From assembly GCA_038503065.1 (NCBI GenBank), contig JBCAMK010000019.1, forward strand, positions 868,001 to 932,000: a stretch of DNA of 64,000 nt. Reading direction: 5' to 3'. The notes under the pieces are model-generated. The model did no database searches and was not told the DNA's origin. It was given only the letters and a program-made list of their open reading frames with translations. The translations under genes and the position numbers were made by a program. Shown one piece after another: positions 9,962 to 20,394 of this stretch (within the stretch, counting starts at the first letter, position 1; each line of letters starts with the position of its first letter). Source of the stretch: Paragyromitra xinjiangensis. Taxonomy: Eukaryota > Ascomycota > Pezizomycetes > Pezizales > Discinaceae.

Positions 9962-11509
9962 ATGTCTTCCTCTTCATCTAGAGGCAGAGGGAGAGGCAGA
10001 GGCTTCAGGTCTCCCTCTTCTGTGACCAGCTCACCCCAAAACTCGCTCCAAACGCCCTTTGGTGCCCCTACAACACCTCCAAACACCCGTTTTTCGCCTC
10101 TGCTCCATGGAGACCCAGAGCAAACACCTACACAAGCCCTGCCACTTCGCCCAGCAGTCCCCCTACCTCACTATGCCTCCCTGCCCGCCACAGAGCCCAC
10201 AGAGAGTGACTCTGTTCTCCTGGAAGAGTCTGACTCTGACATGACGGACACTGAGGGACCCCTCACCTTCTCCACCACCCTACCTCCAGTCATCCAGATG
10301 GATGATTCTAACAGCAATTTGGATCGCCTTGGTGCCATTGGTACTGGGGAGAACTACAACCCCTCCCTCTTCGCAGTGATGGATGAGCAGAACAGGCTCA
10401 TCAAAGCACTCACAAAACGCGTCAAACAGCTTGAAAAAGCCATCAATACACCCCCACCAGCCCCTACTTTCCACAATGACCCTGCTCTAGTGGAAAAGGT
10501 GGCTACCCTCACCTCCAAGGTTGCAGACCTGGAACAGAAACGGACCCTTACAACCATTCTGGCCTCTGCCAACCTCCCCCTACCTCCAGCAACTGCTCCC
10601 CCGCCAGCCACCACCTCCTGGGCTCAGGTTGCCTCTAAAAGGGCTCCTAGACCCACCAGCAAGTCCTCCAAGCCTACCAAACCACCAGCAAACCCCCCAA
10701 AACGCGACCGTACCCTCATCATCACCAGGAATGGTCTACCCATTCCTGATGACATCACTCCACTTCTCATTCGCAATGCAGTCAATGCTGCCCTGGAAAG
10801 GCCATTGATTGCAGAGGTGCGATTCACACCAGCTCACCATGTGCAGCTCATTGCTGTCACCTCCACCACCTCTGACTCCCTCCTCAAGCAAAGACAGAAG
10901 CTTGAGGAAGTTGTTCGCAACACCATCCCCAATGCCAACAGCATGGAAAAGGAAGCAGTCCTGACCCAGGTTGTTGTGCACAACATTCCCACCTCCATTC
11001 CCTCTGGCGAAGAGGGCTTCCAGCAAATCAGATCTGAGGTTGAGCAGTTCAACCCAGGCACCACCCTACTCCGCGACCCCCGCTGGCTCACTAGACCTGA
11101 GCAGAGAGAGGGGAAACAGGCATCCTCCATGGTTCTTACCATTGTGGGGAAGCAGCCTGCCACCACTGCCCTTGAGAGAGGGCTCTCCATGTTTGGACTT
11201 CATCACAAAGTCACCAAATACCTTCGCTTTGGACCAGACACCCAATGCACTACCTGCCTGGCCTTTGGCCACCCACAACAACGCTGTACCAGCAAAACAC
11301 CCTTCTGCAACATCTGTGCTGGGCCTCATACAGCATCCTCCCACTCCTGCGCAACCTCCTCTTGCACCATCAAGGGAGCTCCCTGCCTCCACACTATCAT
11401 CCGTTGCAAGAACTGTAACAAACCGCATCGTGGTAACTTTTCTGGTTGCCTCAAACTCACCCAAGCCAGACTTAGTGCCAGCGAACGTCAGGATCGCATG
11501 GTAACTTAA
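9962..11509 (+). CDS. LINE D1 ORF1 (gag-like zinc-knuckle protein), 515 aa
   Basis: Intact frame from ATG 9962 to TAA 11507-11509. The N-terminus is Ser/Arg/Gly-rich (SSSSSRGRGRGRGF), followed by Pro/Thr-rich sequence with acidic LLEESDSDMTD, a heptad-like coiled segment (VEKVATLTSKVADLEQKR), a Pro/Lys linker, the conserved gag core (DRTLIITRNGLPIPDDITP to RDPRWLTRPEQREGKQASSM) and zinc knuckles CTTCLAFGHPQQRC, CNICAGPHTASSHSC and CKNCNKPHRGNFSGC. Role by family: RNA binding and RNP assembly; some LINE ORF1 proteins of this type bind nucleic acid as trimers. The knuckle spacing is shared with LINE C ORF1 although the remaining sequence is well diverged. Confidence 0.88.
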   Translation: MSSSSSRGRGRGRGFRSPSSVTSSPQNSLQTPFGAPTTPPNTRFSPLLHGDPEQTPTQALPLRPAVPLPHYASLPATEPTESDSVLLEESDSDMTDTEGPLTFSTTLPPVIQMDDSNSNLDRLGAIGTGENYNPSLFAVMDEQNRLIKALTKRVKQLEKAINTPPPAPTFHNDPALVEKVATLTSKVADLEQKRTLTTILASANLPLPPATAPPPATTSWAQVASKRAPRPTSKSSKPTKPPANPPKRDRTLIITRNGLPIPDDITPLLIRNAVNAALERPLIAEVRFTPAHHVQLIAVTSTTSDSLLKQRQKLEEVVRNTIPNANSMEKEAVLTQVVVHNIPTSIPSGEEGFQQIRSEVEQFNPGTTLLRDPRWLTRPEQREGKQASSMVLTIVGKQPATTALERGLSMFGLHHKVTKYLRFGPDTQCTTCLAFGHPQQRCTSKTPFCNICAGPHTASSHSCATSSCTIKGAPCLHTIIRCKNCNKPHRGNFSGCLKLTQARLSASERQDRMVT

Positions 11510-11804
11510 GTTACACCCCACCCTTATTGATGTATCCAACCTTCAGGGGTCTTCGGACCTGGTGGAAGGAGTGCTATAGGCACAAAGCAAGCGATGGTAA
11601 AGGAAGAATGCCCAGGGTAGTCTTGACACTGTGAGAGGGAGTCACTAGATCAGGGTATTAACACATTCACTGATGACGAGCCTAGAAGAGGCTGAGTTGG
11701 AACTGGTGGAGGATTAGTTAGTTTTGTTTTGTTTTCTTTTATGTTCCTGTTGGGTTTTCTTCTGCTGTACGCCATATCCGTTTCGGATGCATGCGAGTAT
11801 GAAC
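11510..11804 (+). other. D1 3' UTR with conserved hairpin
   Basis: Begins right after the ORF1 stop and aligns by eye with the LINE C 3' UTR (46055-46456) and the D2 3' UTR (62684-62975). The hairpin ATCCG-TTT-CGGAT lies at 11776-11788, about 15 bp before the tail. Probably the recognition structure for the reverse transcriptase of LINE C. Confidence 0.65.
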
Positions 11805-11953
<149 letters not shown>

Positions 11954-11956
11954 CTA

Positions 11957-11971
11957 ACTTCCACCAACTAC
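11957..11971. repeat. Target-site duplication of D1, right copy
   Basis: ACTTCCACCAACTAC, identical to 9509-9523. Confidence 0.9.
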
Positions 11972-13190
11972 CTCGCTTGGTTCATCCAGAGCCAATTCAA
12001 CTCGATGAAGGACGAATTCGAGAGGCAAATGGATACCCTCCTCGCCCAAATCAAATTCAACAACATACAAAACACCAATACCACCTCCAAACTCGCGGAA
12101 ATCAAAGCCCAAAATCTCTCCCTACAGAACACTGTCCGCTCCCTAGACGCCAGACTCCTACACCTCCAAACCAACCAAAACCAAAATATCAACACCCACA
12201 CTCCCGCCGCAAACAGCAAACCTCCCATCACCAACACCAGCAAACCCTCTAACCTCACCAACAAAGCACAAGAAACCTATGCCAGCAAAGCCACAACAGC
12301 ACCTGGTGAAAACAACTTCACCACCGTCACCAATCGCCAAGCCCCAAAAATTCAGCCACTCTACAAGCCCAACTTAACCACCGACAAGAGAGAAATAATA
12401 CTCGAACTCACTGAACCCCTTCCCACCTCAGCCACCCCTGATTCCATACTCAACGCCATCAACAACCACTTAGGTGCTGTTAACACATGCATACTAGCCG
12501 TTCGCAAAACCAACAACAACAACCTTATCCTCACCACCAAACCCAACGAAGCTGCCGACAAATTCATTGAACAATACGAACATGAAATCACCTCAGCATG
12601 CAACCTCCTCAAAATTCCGATCACCAACATCAGAGTAAACAGCAGATGGTCTAAATTCATCATTGACGCTGTCCCCCTCAACTTCAACCTCGAACCTGTC
12701 ACACCCACCACCATCACCCATGCCCTTCAAGCCGCCCTACCTGACGTACAACTGGCCCAAGCCCCAAGATGGCTCTCCACAGAAGAAAAACGCACTGGCA
12801 AAAAAGCCTCCTCCATCGTCATCGCTCTGCCCGCCAAACACACCCTCAAGACTCTAGGCTTCACATACCTCAACATTCTCAACGCCACATGCAAAATCTG
12901 CGAGTACCATCCCATCAACCCAACCACCCAATGCCGAAATTGTCAAAAATTAGGACATCACGACGCCACCTGCAAACAAGAAGTCACCTGCGCCATCTGC
13001 GCACTCGCCCACCACACCAAAGATCACAAATGCGACCAAATCACATGCAAAGGAGGCACCAGATGCACACATATGCCACTCAGATGCGCCTGCTGCAACA
13101 CCAATCAGCACACTGCCATTGACTGCCCCGAAAAACTTAAAACCAGAGCACTCTACCTTGCTCAACGCGCACAAAAAATCAACAACCGTA

Positions 13191-16100
13191 ATGATTAAAC
13201 ACACAACGCAGACCACAGGCATAGCCCAAGTGCAACAACTGAATTGCGCTAAAGGAAAGGCCTCCACTCTCTCAGTACTCCATCATGCAAATATCAACAC
13301 CCAACTTGCTGTACTCGCACTACAGGACCCATGGTCAGAAAACCAGGGCCTACCCCCAAACATCACAAACTTCCATCGCTTCTCACCAACAAATCAAAAT
13401 CCCAAGTGCATTACCTACATCAACGCAAACATGAACCTAAATCCAAGAATTTCAACCTCCTTCTTTAACAACGCCATATCAATCATAATCACAACAGCAT
13501 TAGGTGACATTGAAATCTCCAACATATACGCAAACCATACACCAACAACACACAATTACCTCAACATGCACAACTTCCTTCCCATGCACATAATAGTAGC
13601 AGACACCAACCTACACCACACATGGTGGTATGGCTCTGAAACTGACACCTATCGCACCTCCATCAACAAAACCAGATTAATAGCCAACCAACTCGTCAAC
13701 TGGCTAGAAGATCACAACTACCAGCTAATCAATCACCCAGGAATATTCACACACTTTCCTCGTAATGGCAATAAAAAATCCCTCATCAATCTCACCTTAT
13801 TCAGAAACATACAGCAATACCTCATAACCTGGCAATCCGATCAAGAACTCAGGGACAACTCCGATCACACCCTAATCACAACCACCATATTCCTTCCACC
13901 GAAACCCACCGCCACACCCAAACGCAACCTCAGCAAAGCAAACTGGACCCAATTCCACGACATAATCAAACAATCAGCACTCAATAACTCTCAACCCACC
14001 AACGCCAATGAAACCAGCAAAGAATGTGAACAACTCACTTCTCTCATACAACTCGCCACCATCACGGCCATACCCCTATCAAAGCCCAGCCAACATTCTA
14101 AAGGCTGGTGGACCAACGAACTTTCCAAACTTAAGAGGAAAATAAACACCATCAACCACCTATCCAGATCACCCAACCCACCACAACATGTCAAAAGCTT
14201 GCTCAAAAACCTCCGAACACAATGGAAAGCAGAAATCAACGAAGCCAAAAAACACCACTGGCACCAACGCTTATCCACCAATGATCCCAAACAAATCTGG
14301 CAGGCCATCAAGCAAACCAATGGCCGCCGTCCTCCCACAACCATCCAACCTTTACATAACGCACCTAACTTTGAAGCACAATGCAACGCCTTCAAATCCA
14401 CCTTTTTCCCACCCATTACTGCCTCCCCCCAGCCACTACCCCAAGATTGGCTCCCTCCACCAGCATCAGATCAATCCTTTAACACACCGCACATCACCCC
14501 AGAATTAATTTCTAAATTACTCGCCAAAACTTCCCCCGCATCCGCTCCAGGACCAGACGGAATCCTTTACCGTCACATACAACATGCACATCAAGCTGCC
14601 CCCCTACTTATTCCAAAAATATTCACAGCCGCCCTCCACTTTGGCATCTTCCCCAACATATGGGAACAAGCCATCGTTACACCCATACCCAAAGCAGGCA
14701 AAGACGATTACTCCAAACCCAACGCCTACCGCCCCATTTCACTACTATCATGCCTTGGCAAGATTCTTGAACGCATCATCACCAGACAACTAGAAATCGC
14801 CGCAATAAATTCAGGGGCAATCAACCACCAACACACAGGTGGGCGCACAGGAATCTCAGCAATAGATGCCCTACAACAAATCATCACACCATCTCAATCC
14901 TGGCTCGACACTCCTGCCACAACAGGACATCAGAAACAATTGCGACCCTCCATCCTCACCACAGACATCGAAGGAGCCTTCAACTGCGTCATTCATCAGC
15001 AAATGACCGCAATCTTCCTCCACTTCAAATTTCCCATATACCTAATACAATGGTACCAAAGCTTCACCACCAATCGCACAAAGCCTTCCGATTTAATAGC
15101 ACCACAAGTCCAACATCACCCTTTAATAGTGGACTCCCCCAAGGATCCGCCATATCTTCCATCGCCTTCACGATATACAGCGCTGCCCTAGACATGGAAC
15201 CATCTCCCTCCAACCTCACCCATTCCAACACATACATTGACGACAACGCCATGCTGCAAGCAAGCTTTTCACAGAAATTCGCCACCATGACCTTACAACA
15301 ACGTCTCAACATCAAAATTGAAAGAGGCTCACACCTCAACATCCTCTTCTCTCCGCCAAAAACAGAACTCATGCACCTGAGACTTAGCTCCAGAATCAAA
15401 GATCCCACCCCCACTCCTATCACACTTTACAATCAAAGCATCTTACCCACCGAACAAAATCGTATGCTTGGCCTCATAATCGATCGAAGATTAACCTTCC
15501 ACCAACACACTCACCACATCGTCACTTCCCTACTCAAAACCAAAGGAGCCATCTACCCTCTCCTTAAATCCATACACCTCACCCCTGCCACAATACATCA
15601 CATTTTACACATAGTTCATATCCCCAAAATGTTATGGGGCTCCCCCATTTGGTGGACAGGCGCACCCACCATAATAGAAAACATCCAACCAGCATATCAC
15701 AGCCTCGCCCGCCTCATTATGGGCCTCCCCAGATACACTAAAATAACCCACCTATTACGAGAAGCCGCCCTACCGCCGCTCAACTTATTACTAGATTACC
15801 ATTCACAAAAATATGGCATCCGCATCCTAAAAAACAACGCGCATAATCCAGCCTTCCTCCCCCTACTCAAGCTTCTTCCACAAACAACAGAATATAAAGG
15901 AACAGGACTTAAAAGGATAGCTTCCCTACTTCAACCCCTCATTAACAATCAACCCCTCGAAAGACTCAAATATTCCTTCCACTCGCCCTTTCTCACAATG
16001 AATTCCCTACAAATTTCCCAACTTTCCAAACAACAAACAGCCACGGAACACATCACCTGGACAGGCACACTTGAAAATTCCTGGCTCCTATACACAGACG

Positions 16101-16882
16101 GCTCCCTCAATGACAAAGGACACACATCCTCCGCCGCATACATCGCCCACATACGATATGGCATCACCACTCAAACTTACACACACTCCTGCGCTCTCGG
16201 ACATCACACAAAAAACGAAGATGCCGAAATTCACGCCATACAAGAAGCCTTAGCTCTCTTGCTTCAACACATAGTTTTCCCTAGCTCCATCTACATATGC
16301 GTTGATAATCAAAACGCCCTAAAGTCACTCGCGGGAGGACCCACACACAACAAAGAATACCTATGGCACGCACTTAACGCATGCAATTCACTCCAAAACA
16401 TAGGATGCTCCATCAATGGAATATGGACCCCCTCCCACACAAAAATCTTTGGCAACGAGAAAGCCGATCAACTGGCCACACTCGCCCACAACAAACCTCT
16501 CTGCCCATGGCACCGCCTTACTCTAGGACATCTTTCACTCCTACCCAAGAAACACCTACTCAAATCATGGGCCTCCGACACCTCGGAACCCACCGCGCTT
16601 CATATCGCGCAACACCTCACATCACTATCACGAAAACGCTTTTCTAAACTTGCGCAGATACGCAATCAGGCACACTTCATCGATCCCACTGGGTTCACCG
16701 ATCCCCTCATATGCATATGCTGCGAACAGGATGGTTCCTTTCATCGCATCATGTCTTGCACACTCAGAAACAAAGAACGACAGGATTTCTTTAAAAATTC
16801 AGAACCAAATTGGAATACTTTCTTTTCGTCCAAGTTAAATTTTTCCGAATTCTTTTCTTATATTAACCTGATAGGGTTATAA
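13191..16882 (+). pseudogene. LINE B1 ORF2 with one frameshift
   Basis: Starts at ATG 13191, overlapping the ORF1 stop. Endonuclease (VQQLNCAKGKAST; ADTNLHHTWWYG; NSDHTLI), then RT (SAPGPDGILY; AYRPISLLSC; DIEGAFNCVIH). At about 15080, after TTNRT, one base is missing relative to B3; the frame continues in another register from about 15085 through QGSAISSIAFTIYSAALD, TYIDDNAML, RNase H (LLYTDGSLNDKG; CVDNQNALKSL; TPSHTKIFGNEKADQLA) and the CICCEQDGSFHRIMSC motif, ending at 16882. Apart from that -1 shift it looks complete (about 1230 codons). Confidence 0.9.
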
Positions 16883-17075
16883 AAATTATGCGAATAAGCA
16901 GGAAGATGATCAATTTGGGTTTTTCTCAGTTTATTTTCGTTCTGTTATTATTTTTCCTTTCGATTGTTTAAAAAAGATTTGTATAACGGGGAGGATATAT
17001 TTGTAGCTGGTGGTGGATGAGGCGATATACTTTAGTATTAGGGCCGTAGAATTAAAACACTAAACACTAAAACAC
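16883..17075 (+). other. LINE B1 3' UTR and 3' hairpin
   Basis: Holds the stem GATATACTTTAGTATT at 17024-17039 followed by AGGGCCGTA, as in B2-B4, and ends in AAAACACT repeats. No coding sequence. Confidence 0.7.
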
Positions 17076-17103
17076 TAGAGGCAGTAACGGCGTACCCGTT
17101 ACA
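17076..17103. other. TAGAGGCAGTA target copy and LTR-X right end
   Basis: TAGAGGCAGTA (17076-17086) repeats 8968-8978; ACGGCGTACCCGTTACA follows to 17103. GTAACGG-CGTAC-CCGTTAC forms a 7-bp stem. The reverse complement of this whole block stands next to B2 at 47257-47284, with different sequence beyond it, so the block belongs to a repeat present at both loci. Confidence 0.7.
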
Positions 17104-17609
17104 GTGGATTGGGAAACTGGGCATCCTCGAGGATTAGGAGCTTGTACATAGTCAGGGACTTGGACTCGGGGAACATAGAGTAGACGAAGGATTAGAGAGA
17201 GTAGACGAAGGATGAGAGTAGGAGTGAGATGGAAGTAGGCGTAGAATGCTTAACATCCTACGTGGCAACACTGCATCATTTGAACGAATAGAGCCAATAA
17301 AATCTAAATACTGCGTACTTGGCTGCAATTACTAAGCAAAGCACTTGAAAATTTGCGGGAAAGAGAAGCATTATCCTCCTAGAAATATGAATAAGTTGTT
17401 AGGTGCTCCACAAGCTAACTGCAGCGACGAAGAGCACCCATTTCCTCCAGGAGATAGCTGGAGTCGAAAGGATTAGGTATATCCTCCAGGAGGAAATCGT
17501 AGCGCAACCACTCCTCAAGGAGGTCAGGGAGCACATGGAGGTTGAGGAGAAAATTGCCTCCCCGGGAGACATCCCAAACTCCAGGAGGCGATAATTATTT
17601 TTACTGATG
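17104..17609 (+). mobile_element. P2: terminal fragment of a second Plavaka-type element
   Basis: This stretch is an inverted copy of the left end of P1 (18376 back to 17729). Matching landmarks in mirror order are GTGGATT..GGAAACTG, ATCCTCGAGGATT, CTACGTGGCAACA, GCTGCAATTACTAAGCAAA, CTCCTAGAAATATGA and the terminus ending CTGATG at 17609. Only the last ~506 bp remain; the interior was presumably lost or displaced on the LTR-X/LINE B1 side. No transposase sequence survives here. Confidence 0.75.
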
Positions 17610-17728
17610 TCCCTTTGACTCTGTGAGAGAAAAAAAACCTTCTCCTGATGAATGGGGTGGAGGACTTGACTTCACCCCACCCCAACAGTGTGCTCAGGCC
17701 ACCCCGCCCAATTTCTGCCCTGCTCCAA
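17610..17728. other. 119-bp spacer between P2 and P1
   Basis: Unique sequence between two head-to-head Plavaka termini. GGGGTGG and CCACCCC around 17653-17682 form a small inverted repeat. No gene. Confidence 0.6.
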
Positions 17729-17747
17729 CATCAGCAAAAATAATTAT
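17729..17747 (+). repeat. P1 left terminal inverted repeat
   Basis: CATCAGCAAAAATAATTAT, inverted at 35920-35938. The shorter core CATCAGCAAAA is shared by N1, N2 and N3. Confidence 0.85.
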
Positions 17748-18419
17748 CGCCTCCAGGAGTTTGGGCATGTCTCCCGGGGAGGCAATTTCCTCCCTGACCT
17801 CCATAAGGAGTGGTCACGCTACTACTTCCTCCTGGAGGATATACCTTATCCTTTTGACTCCTTTTAATCTCCTGGAGGAAATGGCTGCTCTTCATCACTG
17901 ATGTACGCTCGTGGAGCGCCTAGCAACTCCTTCATATCTCTAGGAGGATAATGCTTCTCTTCCCCGCAAAATTTCACGTGTTTTGCTTAGTAATTGCAGC
18001 TCAACACGTGATATTCAGATTTGATTGGTTCTATTCTTTTATTCGTTCAATTGATAGTGTTGCCACGTAGGATATCAAGCATCCTCTACCTACTCCCATA
18101 CCACGCCTACTAGGACTCTCATTCTTTGCCTACACACATCCTTCGCCTACTCCTATCCTTCGCCTACTCCTATCCTTCGCCTTTTCCTATCCTTCGCCTA
18201 CCCCACATTCTTTGAGTCGATTGATAGTGTTGCCACGTAGGATATCAAGCATCCTATGCCTACTCCCATCTCATGCCTACTAGTACTCTCATTCTTTGCC
18301 ACTCCCATCCTTCGCCCACTCCACACAAGTTTGTAGAGTTCGCAATCCTCGAGGATTCTCAGTTTCCTTAATCCACACATATTCCTGCGTTCTTGGTCCT
18401 ACGAGGATACTCAGTATCC
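17748..18419. other. P1 left subterminal region with a 170-bp direct duplication
   Basis: CTCCAGGAG and CTCCTGGAGG palindromes lie at about 17752, 17838 and 17868. A unit starting TTGATAGTGTTGCCACGTAG at 18051 recurs at 18221, 170 bp later, and both copies continue for about 105 bp with few differences; P2 lacks the duplication. CTTCGCCTACTCC-type repeats fill 18150-18200. The transposase gene ends at 18420. Confidence 0.65.
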
Positions 18420-19320
18420 TCAATTCTCTAAAGTATAGATCTCATTAAACGTTGTAAGATCAATTTGGTTGTTGACCAGCCATTTAGTATTATTCTCTTG
18501 GAGCTCCGGGTGCTCGGGAATGAGATGTGCTATTCCCATGATACTCTTTATCCCCACAACGAATCGATCGTCCGCCAGCCTAGTAGATACTCTCACCATC
18601 CCATGGATGTCAGTAATCCTGCCTCCACCTGGAAAGGCTCGTAGCATCCTCAACAGGACTAGCCGATGAGTATACTGGGTATGAGGATCCCGAATCTTGA
18701 AGAGGCAAAGCACTTTGGCTGGAAGGCGTCCTCGAAGAGCGCCAAACTGGCTCTCATCCCCTACCTGGACCCACACCCAATCGTTCCGTGGAGCCTGACT
18801 CCTAAACGCTCGCTCCCCTGTGCATCTCACACGATGAAGCTCAAACTCCTCAGGTTGTTGGAACTTCGGCCCAGGGACTCGAAGGTGAGGGAACATCTCA
18901 GCTGGGTATGTGAGAAGAGCCTCTGTATCCTCCTCAAGACGACGCTCATCCTTCAAATTCTGACTACTATAGTATAGTATTCGTTCCGGTAGATCTGGCA
19001 TATTGATCTGGGAGATGATGTCATGCAAAAGGGAGATCTTTGCTTGTCGACCACACAATCGCCGGAGGGATGCCCTTTCTCCTGTATGCTGGACCTCGGA
19101 TCGTCTAGGCCTAAGAATATCCTGCAGCTCGGGATTGAGATGCTCAGCATCCTCGTAATTAGGAGGCTCAGCATCTCTCGAAAGGGCCCGGAGGTTCAAT
19201 ATACGCATACCCAATGCTTGTCGACGTGCGTAGTAGTGCAGGATTTGCTTCGTCGAATCGTTCTTATTGGATGCCCGATATCCTTCTTTGATCTGTTGCC
19301 GATGTGCTGTCTCCCCCGCC

Positions 19321-20351
19321 TGTTATACCTATGGCTATAGGCGTGCAGTGGTCTCCCTGTTACCCTACCTACGTAGGGAGTTACCCTACCTTCCATTTGG
19401 TCACCTTCCCGTCTTCGTTGGACCCCTCTGTGGCTGCCTGTTGCGATATTGGCCTTCCCAGCCTATTCCCAGGCAGTTACCCTGCCTTCCCCGGTTACCC
19501 GGCCGTTACCCTGCCTTCAGCAGCGAGTAGATCGAGAAGGGGGGACACCCGCAAAATATCCGCGTCCCGGAAACTAAAAGTAACCCTTTGGTCGTCAACG
19601 GCGCCCTTCCCGCGGAACGTGACCCGGAGGGTATGTATGAGAGGTCTTCATAGGGCAACTTGGGGCGCCGAGTCACGTGGGCTATTTGGATTAGTCATCA
19701 GAGGTCTCCTGCCCGCGCTACAGGGCTCCAAACACCAGCTGTCGCAACAAAACGATATCGTGTAACCACCTACTCGATCGGGCGAACGCAACCGTCGCAA
19801 CCGTATCATCGCCACGGCGATCCGAAGATTACTGAACGAGGGGTAAGCGTCGGAAGTTGGAGATATCGGCGAAGCCGATAGGATGTCGGATAAATGGATA
19901 AGCGAGTTAGTTCAATTTGTAATAGTAGATAGTTTAGTCCGTCGACCCAAGCTACAAAGAACACACAGTAGTAAAGAGGACGGGATATAAATACTCTTGC
20001 ATTGGACGTCAATTCTGAGTCGATCATCATCGAGGAAGAACGAGCCTTATCAATATTATTTTGTTACCAACATACTTTGTTCCGTGATAAATTCTCCATC
20101 GTATCGAGTTGTTTAGCATAGCTTCGCGCTTCAACACTCGTGTCCTTCCTATTGAGAAAGTTCTTTCAACGGAACAGCCCCGACCCTTATCTCGCTTAAA
20201 CTATCGTTGCCTTTGTGCGGTTCATAAGAAGTTGTCAGGACGTGCGCTCGGGTATTGTGCTACGGATAGTAGCCGGTCGAGTTACAGAGTCTAGAGAGCT
20301 ATCTAAAGCTTCGCTTAGAATTCAGTAGTGGTGCGAAGTACCGGTCTTACA
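19321..20351 (+). repeat. Gypsy left LTR, 1031 bp
   Basis: TGTTATACC...CGGTCTTACA. GTTACCC occurs five times in 160 bp (19359, 19380, 19476, 19494, 19505), resembling an array of Myb/Reb1-type sites. TATAAATA at 19986-19993 is a probable TATA box. TATCGGC-GAA-GCCGATA at 19864-19880 is a perfect hairpin whose loop is inverted relative to the right LTR. Confidence 0.95.
19986..19993 (+). promoter_or_regulatory. Probable TATA box of the gypsy element
   Basis: TATAAATA, 365 bp before the LTR end; repeated in the right LTR at 27360-27367. Confidence 0.55.
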
Positions 20352-20353
20352 GT

Positions 20354-20365
20354 ATATTGATAGGC
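20354..20365 (+). promoter_or_regulatory. Candidate self-complementary primer-binding site
   Basis: ATATTGATAGGC begins 3 bp after the LTR and does not start with TGG, as tRNA-primed sites usually do. It pairs with GCCTTATCAATAT at 20044-20056 in the LTR with a single unpaired base. Tf1/sushi-type elements prime from the folded 5' end of their own RNA; the position about 50 nt after the TATA box fits that model. This is inference. Confidence 0.45.
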
Positions 20366-20394
20366 ATATCAATACCGAGGATACACTCGACACC

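Noticed and set aside
19304..20294. ORFs inside the gypsy LTR (also 26705-27668)
   Set aside because: They are LTR sequence, present in both LTR copies, and do not resemble proteins.
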